Part shown: one piece after another, positions 43,458 to 51,287 of the stretch | Layout: the number at the start of each line of letters is the position of its first letter | Position numbering within the stretch: position 1 is the stretch's first letter | DNA from: JAXGXT01 sp040772665 | GTDB taxonomy: Bacteria; Bacillota; Clostridia; Lachnospirales; Anaerotignaceae | Assembly: GCA_040772665.1 (NCBI GenBank) | Contig: JAXGXT010000001.1 | Location: forward strand, 186,001 to 250,000 | Direction: 5' to 3' | Length of the DNA stretch: 64,000 nt | The notes under the pieces: generated by a model | What the model was told of the DNA's origin: nothing | The model's input: the letters and a program-made list of their open reading frames with translations, nothing else | Database searches by the model: none | Made by a program: the position numbers and the translations under genes

Positions 43458-44276
43458 TTAGTTTTTCCTCCTTGTAATATTAAGCATCTGCCTTGCCTCT
43501 TTTGCAGTTGCAGGCTCTTTATCCATAGCCCTTATTAATGCGGCTGTTTTTTCAACAAGCTGAAGATTGGTTTTGGCCTTTTCCTCTTCATCAAGATAGT
43601 TGCTGTCTTCAAAGCCAACTCTTACAACAGATGCGCCCATTCCCACAGCCGCTCCGATAATATCAAACTGTCTTCTGTTTGCATGGGTTATTCCCCACAA
43701 AGTGTTTTCATTTTTAGGCAAATAACCAACCATAGCCCCAAGTGCCTCAGGCTGTGCAGGAGCCGCCCCCTCGTGACCAAGAACAACTGCATACAAAAGA
43801 GGGTTTTGAAAAGAAAACTCTTTGCGAAGTTTTTCCGTTGTGTTTATCATTCCAAGCTCAAACACTTCCACCTCCGGTGTAATACCTTGCTCAAGAATTT
43901 CCCCCACACAATATTTTACATCGTCAATAGGGTTGCAATATACAGCCTTGCCTAAATTCACCGACCCCACATTTAAAGATGTGGCTTCAACTGTGTCCAT
44001 GTATAAAGGTGCACATCTTTCTTCAATTGTAAGGTTTGACACTCCACCTGTTGAAATCTGAATTATTATATCACTTTCTTTTTTTATCAAGTCCACAGTT
44101 TCTTTGATAACAGAAAGGTCTTTTGTCAATTTTCCATCATAATCTCTCACATGAAGATGCACCATTGCCGCACCTGCTTTTGCACATGCAATAACATCAT
44201 CAGCAATTTTTTGCGGAACTATGTTTGTATCTGTTGCAGATACTGCCGCTACAGAAATTATTACTTTGTTTCCCAT
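43458..44276 (-). CDS. Beta-keto acid cleavage enzyme (BKACE, Kce-like)
   Basis: This 272-residue TIM-barrel enzyme has the zinc ligands in AMVHLHVRD and the Glu in VRVGFEDS, plus QISTGG. BKACE enzymes transfer acetyl-CoA onto a beta-keto acid to give acetoacetate and a new acyl-CoA; Kce does this with 3-keto-5-aminohexanoate in lysine fermentation. No other lysine-fermentation genes lie here, so a different substrate is likely. GGAGGT precedes the ATG at 44274-44276. A palindromic operator-like site lies upstream. Confidence 0.88.
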   Translation of the reverse strand: MGNKVIISVAAVSATDTNIVPQKIADDVIACAKAGAAMVHLHVRDYDGKLTKDLSVIKETVDLIKKESDIIIQISTGGVSNLTIEERCAPLYMDTVEATSLNVGSVNLGKAVYCNPIDDVKYCVGEILEQGITPEVEVFELGMINTTEKLRKEFSFQNPLLYAVVLGHEGAAPAQPEALGAMVGYLPKNENTLWGITHANRRQFDIIGAAVGMGASVVRVGFEDSNYLDEEEKAKTNLQLVEKTAALIRAMDKEPATAKEARQMLNITRRKN

Positions 44277-44303
44277 ATTATACCTCCGACACATAACAAC
44301 CAT

Positions 44304-44321
44304 ACATCATACGTAGGATGT
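44304..44321. promoter_or_regulatory. Operator-like palindrome before the BKACE gene
   Basis: ACATCATACGTAGGATGT is symmetric at 16 of 18 positions. The right part ACGTAGGATGT recurs upstream of the racemase-family gene (49141-49152), so one regulator, probably the operon's own GntR protein, may bind both. Confidence 0.6.
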
Positions 44322-44323
44322 TA

Positions 44324-44674
44324 TTAATTATAAAGAACTTGTGCAATCAAAACCAAAGGCTCGCTTCCGTAACACTCAATTTGATGTGTATCTCCGGGCA
44401 TAGCCGCAATAACATCTCCCGCTTCAAGCATTTGCTCTTCCCCGTTAATTATGTGCAAAGCCTTTCCCGATACTATCACCATTGATTCCATTTCATTTTC
44501 GTGGGTATGCTCTCCTATTGATACACCCTCAGAAAGAGTGTGTCTAACATATGCTCTGCCCTTGCCAAGCATTTCCTCAGGGGCATTTAATAGCCTTTCC
44601 ATCATAACTGTGTCGTTTCCGCCGAAAACATTTTCTAACGGCACAGGAACTATATCTGATTTTTTTCTTATCAT
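44324..44674 (-). CDS. Single-domain cupin protein
   Basis: This 116-residue protein has cupin motif 1 GEHTHENEMESMVIVSG (His, His, Glu ligands) and motif 2 GDVIAAMPGDTHQIECYG (His). It is probably a metal-binding enzyme or a sensor of the pathway intermediate. It lies 14 bp after gntR in the operon. Confidence 0.85.
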   Translation of the reverse strand: MIRKKSDIVPVPLENVFGGNDTVMMERLLNAPEEMLGKGRAYVRHTLSEGVSIGEHTHENEMESMVIVSGKALHIINGEEQMLEAGDVIAAMPGDTHQIECYGSEPLVLIAQVLYN

Positions 44675-44688
44675 AATTTTCTCCTATC

Positions 44689-45402
44689 TTATTCTTCTTT
44701 CCTCCAAAATGTATAGTGGTTTTTCACTGTTTCCTCAATAAGGCTCTTGTCACGGCTTTTAAGAATTTCATATGTTTGTCTGTGAAGCTCTAAAAATGTC
44801 AGCCTGTTGCCTGATTCAAATATCCTCTCTGTAGCCTTAATTCGAGATGGAATTGTAAGCCTTATAATATAGTCATACATTGTGGCAAGAAGCTGGTTAT
44901 TTGTGCAGTCTATTATACTTTTGTGAAAGGCAAGGTCTTTTTCAAGAATTTCTTCTATTGATATAGTATCATCAACCAATACTTCTTCCATTTCACGAAG
45001 AACTCTTTCAACATTAGCCAAAGAATCCTCATTTACTTTTTCTGTGGCCTCATAGAGTATTCCTATATCGAAAACATGTCTTAACTCAACTATTTCATAA
45101 TTTGATTCTTTTTGAAGTATAATTCCGTAAATCATAGAATCCAGCATTCTTCTGTTAAAACTGCTGCTTACAAAAGTACCCTCGGCACGTTTAATATAAA
45201 CAACACCAAAAGCCTCCAGCACTTTAATTGCCTCCCTGACAGAGTTTCTGCCAACCTGCAAAGATTCGCAAAGCTCCAGCTCAGTGGGGATTTTATCTCC
45301 GGGCTTTAAATCACCGGCTATAATGGCCTCAGTAATCTGGTCTACAATTTTATCCACTACGGATTTACTTGAAATAGGTGAGTCAAAAATATTTTTTTTC
45401 AA
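44689..45402 (-). CDS. GntR-family (FadR subfamily) transcriptional regulator
   Basis: This 237-residue protein has the winged helix GDKIPTELELCESLQVGRNSVREAIKVLE with GVVYIKRAEGTFV, and an all-helical FCD ligand domain that usually binds a carboxylic acid (LRHVFDIGILYEATEKV, DLAFHKSIIDCTNNQL). It sits in the middle of the operon it likely controls. A perfect 32-bp palindrome lies 50 bp upstream of its start. Confidence 0.92.
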   Translation of the reverse strand: MKKNIFDSPISSKSVVDKIVDQITEAIIAGDLKPGDKIPTELELCESLQVGRNSVREAIKVLEAFGVVYIKRAEGTFVSSSFNRRMLDSMIYGIILQKESNYEIVELRHVFDIGILYEATEKVNEDSLANVERVLREMEEVLVDDTISIEEILEKDLAFHKSIIDCTNNQLLATMYDYIIRLTIPSRIKATERIFESGNRLTFLELHRQTYEILKSRDKSLIEETVKNHYTFWRKEE

Positions 45403-45451
45403 TATAACTTACTCCTTTGCATTGTTCTTACTTACTTACTTTCTTTATTAT

Positions 45452-45483
45452 GTGAATTATAACATTAAAATGTTATAATTCAC
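45452..45483. promoter_or_regulatory. Perfect 32-bp palindrome upstream of gntR
   Basis: GTGAATTATAACATT and its exact reverse complement AATGTTATAATTCAC flank AA. The site is AT-rich and no T-run follows in either direction, so it looks more like an operator than a terminator. It lies between dctM and gntR. Confidence 0.6.
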
Positions 45484-45510
45484 AACTTAAAGATATTAAA
45501 AGAGAGGTTT

Positions 45511-46779
45511 TTATCTTATTAAAGCCGTTGATAATATTGGAACATATGTCACAACCAAAAGTGCAACAATTGACATAAGTAAAATCGGAACCATTTTCCT
45601 GCATATTTCTTCAAATTTAACATGACCAATATCTGCCGCAACATAAAGGTTTGGCCCAACAGGAGGTGTAACCTGGCCTATTGAAAGGTTAAGTACAATT
45701 ACAACACCAAGGTGAATCATATCAATTCCAAGAGCCTTGGCAATCGGCATAATAATAGGAACAAGAATATACATTGCGCTTGTGTTGTCCATTACGCATC
45801 CTGCAATAAGGAATATAATGTTTATAACAAAAAGCATTATGTATTTATTTGTTGTAAGCTCAAGAGCAATCTCTGTAAGCTGTGCCGCAATGCCCTGCTG
45901 TGTAAGAACCCATGAGAAAACTCCTGCATTCATTATTATTAAAAGAATAATTCCTGTTGTTTTTGCTGTGGAAAATAAAGCTTCTCTTATCTTCTCCGCA
46001 TTTAATTCCTTGTAGATAAATTTACTTATTATAAAGCTGTATACAACCGCAACAGAAGCAGCTTCCGTAGGTGTGAATATACCTGCGTAAATTCCGCCAA
46101 GAACAATTACAGGGCTCATAAAACCCCATGTTGCATCAAGTAAAACTTTTATAAAGTCTTTTTTATCAGTTTTTTCTTCTTCGCTTTTCCATCCATGCTT
46201 CCTCGCCTGAATAAAAACAGTTATACAAAGCATTCCTGCAAAAATAAAGCCCGGAATAATACCTGATAAGAAAAGATCTCCGATAGATTCTCCTGTTATC
46301 ATACCATAGATGATAAATGTGATACTTGGAGGTATAACTGTTCCGAGAGAACCTGAAATTGCTGAAAGAGCACTTGCAAATCCAGGATTATAGCCTTGCT
46401 TAATCATAGCCGGAATAAGAATTGAACCCATTGCAGCAACTGTTGCCGTGCCTGAACCTGAAATTGCCGCAAAAAACATAGCCGCTATTACAGAAACATA
46501 ACCAAGACCGCCGTGAACAGGGCCAATCATGCCGTTTGCAACATCAATAAGCCTTCTTGAAATTCCGCCCTTATCCATAATCGCACCTGCAAGAACGAAA
46601 AGAGGTATAGTAAGAAGTGCAAACTTTTGAACTGTTGCCTGTAAAATTGAGGGTATTGATGACAGAGGAAACCCTGCAAAGAGTAAAGTTACAGCACTGG
46701 ATAAACCAAGGGCAACCGAAATGGGTATATTCATAAATATAAGCACTGCCAATGTTATAAGAAGAACTGCCGTTACCAT
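45511..46779 (-). CDS. dctM: TRAP transporter large permease (DctM type)
   Basis: This 422-residue protein is the 12-segment transport subunit of a sodium-coupled TRAP system. Family motifs include IPLFVLAGAIMDKGGISRRL and IPPSITFIIYGMITGESIGDLF. It directly abuts dctQ without a gap. Together with DctP and DctQ it imports an organic acid, presumably the substrate of this catabolic operon. Confidence 0.92.
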   Translation of the reverse strand: MVTAVLLITLAVLIFMNIPISVALGLSSAVTLLFAGFPLSSIPSILQATVQKFALLTIPLFVLAGAIMDKGGISRRLIDVANGMIGPVHGGLGYVSVIAAMFFAAISGSGTATVAAMGSILIPAMIKQGYNPGFASALSAISGSLGTVIPPSITFIIYGMITGESIGDLFLSGIIPGFIFAGMLCITVFIQARKHGWKSEEEKTDKKDFIKVLLDATWGFMSPVIVLGGIYAGIFTPTEAASVAVVYSFIISKFIYKELNAEKIREALFSTAKTTGIILLIIMNAGVFSWVLTQQGIAAQLTEIALELTTNKYIMLFVINIIFLIAGCVMDNTSAMYILVPIIMPIAKALGIDMIHLGVVIVLNLSIGQVTPPVGPNLYVAADIGHVKFEEICRKMVPILLMSIVALLVVTYVPILSTALIR

Positions 46780-47259
46780 TTATTTACCCTCCTTTGAAAA
46801 TTCATATTGAAATAATCTGATAATAGAAAGAACTCCAGAAAGAGGAACAGCAATACCAATCATCCAACCGGGCATTTGAAGAACCGCAGTTAACATACCT
46901 GTTTGAAATTGCCCTATTACCATTTTTGTGCCGTAAATAATCCATATGGAATAAGTAGCAACAATAATTATAATTCTTAAAACTTTATGTACATATTTTG
47001 TTTTGCCCCTAAACATTTCTGTAATATAGGCAAATCCCATGTGAGAATCTGTTCTAAAAGCTGAAGCCGCCGAAAGACAGCATACCCAAACAAACATGGT
47101 TGTTACTATTTCTTGAGTAAATGACAAGTTAAGGGTTGGAATTTTTCTTGAAAACACGTTGATAAATGTAACAATCGTCATTATAACAAGGGCTGCAGAA
47201 CAAATATATTCCTCAAAATGTTCCCAGAAAAATGCCATTTTAGACTTGGTCTTATCCAT
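46780..47259 (-). CDS. dctQ: TRAP transporter small permease (DctQ type)
   Basis: This 159-residue protein has four membrane segments and the DctQ pattern FTQEIVTTMFVWVCCLSAA followed by HMGFAYITEMF. The SD AAAGGAAG precedes the ATG. It stabilises DctM in TRAP systems. It is separated from dctP by a 92-bp gap with a strong hairpin. Confidence 0.9.
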   Translation of the reverse strand: MDKTKSKMAFFWEHFEEYICSAALVIMTIVTFINVFSRKIPTLNLSFTQEIVTTMFVWVCCLSAASAFRTDSHMGFAYITEMFRGKTKYVHKVLRIIIIVATYSIWIIYGTKMVIGQFQTGMLTAVLQMPGWMIGIAVPLSGVLSIIRLFQYEFSKEGK

Positions 47260-47283
47260 GATTTACTTCCTTTCCGTTTTAAC

Positions 47284-47313
47284 GGTGTGCAAAAACCAAA
47301 GCTTTTGCACACC
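47284..47313 (-). other. Hairpin between dctP and dctQ
   Basis: GGTGTGCAAAA pairs with TTTTTGCACACC around a small loop. Hairpins in this place can protect the dctP transcript end or reduce read-through so that the binding protein outnumbers the permease. There is no strong U-tract after it. Confidence 0.6.
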
Positions 47314-47351
47314 CATTGTTTTTTATAGCACTTACTTTCTAAAGTTTAATG

Positions 47352-48386
47352 TTATTTTCTGAAAAGGTCAATTACATCCTGTCCGATTTCTGTTGAATAT
47401 TTGTCATAAATACCTGCTGATGCAGCCTTAAACGCTTCTTTTTCAGAATCTGTAAGACGTGTAAACACTACTCCGCTTTCTTCAAGGGTGTTAATAATTT
47501 CGGCTTCGTTGCCTGCAAGATATTCGTTACCCCACTGAAGAGCCTCTTCTGCTGCTTCTTTAATTACGGCTTGATTTTCAGGGCTGAGTTTTTCAAGGTT
47601 TTTTGTGTTCATAATCCAAATTGTTGTATCTCTAACTCCATCCCAAAGAGTAACATATTTTTGAACTTCGTTGAATTTTGATGATTCAAAAACGCTTATA
47701 GGGTTTTCCTGTCCGTCTATTGTGCCTTGCTGAAGAGATGTGTAAACTTCTGAGAAGTCCATAGCTGTTGGGTTTGCGCCAAAATAGTCTTTGTAAAGGT
47801 CAATAAATACGTTTGCACCAGGCACACGAATGTTCATGCCTTTAAGGTCTTCAGGCATTTTAATTTCTTTTTTGCTGTTTGAAATCTGACGTGAGCCTGC
47901 GTTGTTTATACCAAGCATTGTCATGTTCATAGCGTTAGTCCATCCATTTATTGTTGCTTTAATTTCAGGGTCATTTGTTTTTGCAACTAAATCTTCTTCT
48001 GTGTCAAAAAGATATGGAAGCCAGAAAACAAAAAACTTTTTGTCAAAGTTTGCAATATTTGCAGGTGCGCAAGAGTGAATGTCAATATCGCCTGTCTGCA
48101 CCATTTCAACAGCCTTTGTAAGGTCACCGCCTGAAAGACCGCAGTTTGTAAATATTTCTATTTTAATTTTTCCTTCACTTTTTTCGTCAACTAATCTTTG
48201 GAACTCTTTTGCTGTATTATCACTTACAGAGTTTGGAGCTTGTGTATGGCTCATTCTTATTGTAACAGGTTTTTCAGAAGCCCCGCCGCTTGCCCCTCCT
48301 GATGATGAACCTCCGCAAGCTGCAAGAGAAAGTGTTAAGGCAGACACAACCGCCATAGCAGTAACTTTTTTAATATTTTTTAACAT
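47352..48386 (-). CDS. dctP: TRAP transporter substrate-binding lipoprotein (DctP type)
   Basis: This 344-residue protein has a lipoprotein signal (AVVSALTLSLAACGGSSSGG, lipobox LAAC). The mature part has the TRAP binder motifs IRMSHTQAPNSVSDNTAKEF, GMNIRVPGANVFIDLYK and the carboxylate-binding Arg region, then VYTSLQQGTIDGQENPISVF. It captures a carboxylate outside the cell. AAAGGAG precedes the ATG. Confidence 0.93.
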   Translation of the reverse strand: MLKNIKKVTAMAVVSALTLSLAACGGSSSGGASGGASEKPVTIRMSHTQAPNSVSDNTAKEFQRLVDEKSEGKIKIEIFTNCGLSGGDLTKAVEMVQTGDIDIHSCAPANIANFDKKFFVFWLPYLFDTEEDLVAKTNDPEIKATINGWTNAMNMTMLGINNAGSRQISNSKKEIKMPEDLKGMNIRVPGANVFIDLYKDYFGANPTAMDFSEVYTSLQQGTIDGQENPISVFESSKFNEVQKYVTLWDGVRDTTIWIMNTKNLEKLSPENQAVIKEAAEEALQWGNEYLAGNEAEIINTLEESGVVFTRLTDSEKEAFKAASAGIYDKYSTEIGQDVIDLFRK

Positions 48387-48419
48387 TTAAAACACTCCTT
48401 TTTATTTTTTAGTTTGTGA

Positions 48420-49091
48420 TTAAATTATCCCTTTAAACTGAAGTGCTGCTTTAAGAGCCTTTGCTCCATATCTTGGACTTGATAATACTATTTTATTATA
48501 AGCTTTTGCAATAACATCTTCACAATATGCCATAGAACCTTGAGCAAAGAGTATTACATCTGCTTTATCTGAAATTTTACCTGCTTCCTCAAGCATTCTT
48601 GCTTTAAATTCATCAGGAGAAAGACCAAATGCACCTTCTACCAACACATCAATAAGTTCAACATTCTTGCCTATTTCTCTTGAAACTCTTTTTATTGTGT
48701 TTTTAGTTGGCTCTAAAGTTGTGGGAAGAGTTGCCATAACTGCGATTTTTGTTCCTTTTCTTGCAGCATCCCTGCACATTTCCTCATCAACTCTAACAAT
48801 GGGAACACCTATGTATTTTGCTGCGTCTTGTGCCGAATCTGCAACCTCTCCAACTGATGAACAAAGGTTAATCATTGCGTCACAGCCTGCATTAACAGCC
48901 TCCATATACATAGAAACCAATCTTGCTGCAGCATTTTTTGTAACATAGCCGTTATCTCTTGCCTCTTGCAATATTGATGGATCCTTCCACGAAACCATTT
49001 CAACATTGTCACCAAGCTCCTTTTTAATTTCTTCTTCCACCAGCTCAATAAGCTCAGGTGTAGTGCTTGTATAAATAAGCCCTACTTTCAT
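48420..49091 (-). CDS. Aspartate/glutamate racemase superfamily protein
   Basis: This 223-residue protein has the first catalytic Cys in MINLCSSVGEVAD. The second Cys position of true racemases appears as DVILFAQGSMAY, without Cys, so a classic two-base racemase is unlikely; decarboxylases and maleate isomerase-like members vary here. It is the first gene of the catabolic unit with SD AAGGAGGAC. It may isomerise or decarboxylate the imported acid. Confidence 0.82.
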   Translation of the reverse strand: MKVGLIYTSTTPELIELVEEEIKKELGDNVEMVSWKDPSILQEARDNGYVTKNAAARLVSMYMEAVNAGCDAMINLCSSVGEVADSAQDAAKYIGVPIVRVDEEMCRDAARKGTKIAVMATLPTTLEPTKNTIKRVSREIGKNVELIDVLVEGAFGLSPDEFKARMLEEAGKISDKADVILFAQGSMAYCEDVIAKAYNKIVLSSPRYGAKALKAALQFKGII

Positions 49092-49130
49092 TTTTAGTCC
49101 TCCTTAAGTTAAATAATTGAATATAGTACG

Positions 49131-49171
49131 CCATATGTATAACGTAGGATGTTTACTTGTCTTTCATTATA
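49131..49171 (-). promoter_or_regulatory. Promoter and operator-like site of the catabolic operon
   Basis: TATAAT (49166-49171, minus) has no good -35. Just downstream, 49141-49152 carries ACGTAGGATGT, the same core as the palindrome at 44304-44321. A repressor bound there would block early elongation. The AT-rich stretch 49172-49645 holds no gene I can support. Confidence 0.5.
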
Positions 49172-49645
49172 CTTTTTTATAACAATTTGTATATACATGA
49201 AATAACCAAAATTTTAACTACATTCTTGTATATTTTTATATTTAATAAACTAATTTAAACATAATGTGTCAAAAATATAACACATAATCAAAAATTATAG
49301 TTAAACTTGAACATAATTCTTTTTAATATATTCACAGCTATAAATATCAAAGCTAATCTTAAAGGCTTAGTGGATACAGTAATTTTTCTGATAGTGATAT
49401 ACTTCATCTAAAAATATAAATATAGTTTTATCATTTTCAGTTAGATATAATATTAAAATCAAAATTTAGAGGATGTGTCCAATAAGGCAAAACATTTGCT
49501 TTCCTTAAATATAATTCAAGTTTATCTAATTTCTTTAAAACCATAAGTATAGCAAAAATTTGTCTTTTTTCAAAAATGAATAAATTCAGACAAAACTTAG
49601 AATTTGTCTAAATCATTAACTTTATTTACATCTTATAATTAAACC

Positions 49646-49700
49646 ATAAAAAACAGCCTTGAAAGCTTATATAAAATAATATAAACCCATATGGCTGTTG
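49646..49700 (-). terminator. Terminator of the coiled-coil gene
   Basis: AACAGCC and GGCTGTT enclose a long AT-rich loop and are followed by TTTTTTAT on the minus strand, just after the stop at 49709. Confidence 0.65.
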
Positions 49701-49708
49701 TTTGATTT

Positions 49709-50050
49709 TTATTTTGCCATTTTTAATTGTAGTATATCCGCATCGTGAGAGTTAAGTCTTAATTCAACCAAATCAAGCCTTTCTTTTGTTTCACTTGAAT
49801 TAGTAAGGTTTTCATTTAATTTTCTTGCTAAATCAATGTGGTTTTCTGCAACCAGCTTGATGTTTTTATTGGTTTCGTTTTCAATAGTTGTTTCTATTTT
49901 CGTTACTCTTCTTTTAACTTCCTGCACATCGGTTTCTATTTTCGTTACTCTTCTTTTAACTTCCTGCACATCAGTTTTTAGTTCCTGCACATCGGTTTTT
50001 AGTTCCTGCATATCTTTATATATCATGGTTAACAATTCATTATCAGTCAT
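49709..50050 (-). CDS. Coiled-coil protein with heptad repeats (113 aa)
   Basis: The N-terminal half repeats ELKTDVQ twice and then TDVQEVKRRVTKIE twice; the latter is a 42-bp DNA repeat. The whole protein is predicted to be a long helix, with hydrophobic residues at heptad spacing. Similar small coiled-coil proteins are common in Clostridia and of unknown role. AGGAGGA-like SD precedes the ATG. Confidence 0.72.
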   Translation of the reverse strand: MTDNELLTMIYKDMQELKTDVQELKTDVQEVKRRVTKIETDVQEVKRRVTKIETTIENETNKNIKLVAENHIDLARKLNENLTNSSETKERLDLVELRLNSHDADILQLKMAK

Positions 50051-50174
50051 AAAACTATCCTCCTCACATCTTCCTGCTTATCCCACCCAAGTTATTATAT
50101 ACTTTTTTAAATCAAATTTCAATATTACCTAAAAAAAATAATACTCACTTCACGCAAGCTGATAAGTTTGTTAC

Positions 50175-50276
50175 AACATAGTAATTACTCATAAAACTTT
50201 TTAAGTTTTATTCGTCCAGTGACAAAAGAAAATGTGGGCTCTGCCGCCGCTTTCTTTTGTTTTTATGATATAATAA
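50175..50276 (-). repeat. Partial copy of the 152-bp multi-hairpin repeat
   Basis: Read on the minus strand it starts ATAAAAACAAAAGAAAGCGG, then CGGCAGAGCC, ACATTTTCTTTTGTCACTGG and ACGAATAAAACTTAAAAAG, matching the first half of the units at 60193. The second half (CCGCTGTGACAACAGCGG onward) is absent. It lies just upstream of the DUF2500 gene. Confidence 0.7.
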
Positions 50277-50328
50277 AACAATATATGTTAAACCATACAA
50301 ATAAAATAACCACTGGGAGGAATTATTT

Positions 50329-50724
50329 ATGGGCATTGCAGGCTTTGAAAGTATAATGTTTAGAATCGCCCCTACTATAATAGCAATCGGCTTTATAGTG
50401 ACATTTGGAATTATTTTTTTACGCACAATTGAAGGTGCGCATGAATGGAACAGCAACGACAATTCTCCCATGCTTACCATGGAAGCAAAGCTTGTAGCAA
50501 AGCGAATAGATATAAGTCATCACAGCACAGCCAATATGGATATGCACCATAATTCAAGTTTCTCCTCCTATTATGTAACCTTTCAGCTTGCCGGCGGAGA
50601 CAGAATGGAGTTTAATATACCCGATAAGGAGTATGGTCTTCTTGCGGAGGGAGATGAAGGGAAACTAACATTTCAGGGAACAAGATATATAAGTTTTAAA
50701 AGAAATAAAGAAAACTTAATATAA
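50329..50724 (+). CDS. DUF2500 family membrane protein
   Basis: This 131-residue protein has one N-terminal membrane segment (IAPTIIAIGFIVTFGIIFL) and a soluble domain with YYVTFQLAGGDRMEFNIPD and YGLLAEGDEGKLTFQGTRY, the DUF2500 signature. GGGAGGA precedes the ATG. Function unknown. It stands alone. Confidence 0.83.
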   Translation: MGIAGFESIMFRIAPTIIAIGFIVTFGIIFLRTIEGAHEWNSNDNSPMLTMEAKLVAKRIDISHHSTANMDMHHNSSFSSYYVTFQLAGGDRMEFNIPDKEYGLLAEGDEGKLTFQGTRYISFKRNKENLI

Positions 50725-50842
50725 TCTGCAAAATTTTTAACTTTAAACAAATATTAACTAAACTATAAATTAAGTTATATAAATTGTAAATCTTCTTGTC
50801 ATATCGTCTATAACATAGTGCCTTTATCCATTTTTTTCTTTA

Positions 50843-50920
50843 TAAAAGTCACATATTTATGTGGTTTTCAATAAAGTCTTTTGTTTCACTTTTTTCAAAG
50901 ATTAATAAATTCAAGAAAGC
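50843..50920 (+). repeat. Decayed copy of the dispersed hairpin repeat
   Basis: CACATATTTATGTGG, then TTTTCAATAAAGTCTTTTG, CACTTTTTTCAAAGA and TAAATTCAAGAAAGC follow copy A's order with many changes. It lies between the DUF2500 gene and the lactate cluster. Confidence 0.5.
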
Positions 50921-50938
50921 TCCCGCATTTTTGCACCT

Positions 50939-50970
50939 AAGCCTGTCCTTTGTAGGAACAGGCTTTTTAT
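50939..50970 (+). terminator. Terminator downstream of the DUF2500 gene
   Basis: AAGCCTGTCC pairs with GGAACAGGCTT and is followed by TTTTTATATT. It separates DUF2500 from the lactate genes. Confidence 0.75.
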
Positions 50971-51035
50971 ATTGAAAAATTATAGCATTTTTTGAAATCT
51001 CATGTTTTTAAGCCTAAACAACACAAATTTCGACA

Positions 51036-51051
51036 CAACTTGAATAAGTTG
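51036..51051. promoter_or_regulatory. Palindrome upstream of the lactate cluster
   Basis: CAACTTGAATAAGTTG has perfect 6-bp arms and lies about 240 bp before the pct start. It may be an operator for a lactate-responsive regulator. No clear promoter was found in 50971-51287. Confidence 0.35.
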
Positions 51052-51287
51052 AAAAGCTTGAATTCAAATCCGTTTATTTTATTAAACTTCAATCAAGTAG
51101 TTTCTGTTTATATTCCCTCTGGCTATGTGTAAACTTAACTTAGAAAGAATAAAACTAAGCAGTTTAACTATAGCCTTTTATTGTAAAAATAAAATCATCA
51201 GTGCTATTGTATGACAAAATTATAAAACAGCTTTGTTTTTTATATCTTTTATCTAAAATATTATTTAATAAAAAAAGGAGGATAAAG

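Noticed and set aside
43458..44276. Lysine fermentation (Kce) locus
   Set aside because: Kdd, Kal, KamA and KamDE genes are absent; the gene is in a TRAP/GntR operon instead.
49172..49645. RNA gene or small protein in the AT-rich gap upstream of the racemase-family gene
   Set aside because: I found no tRNA-like fold, no SD with a convincing ORF and no repeat beyond a doubtful remnant near 49563.
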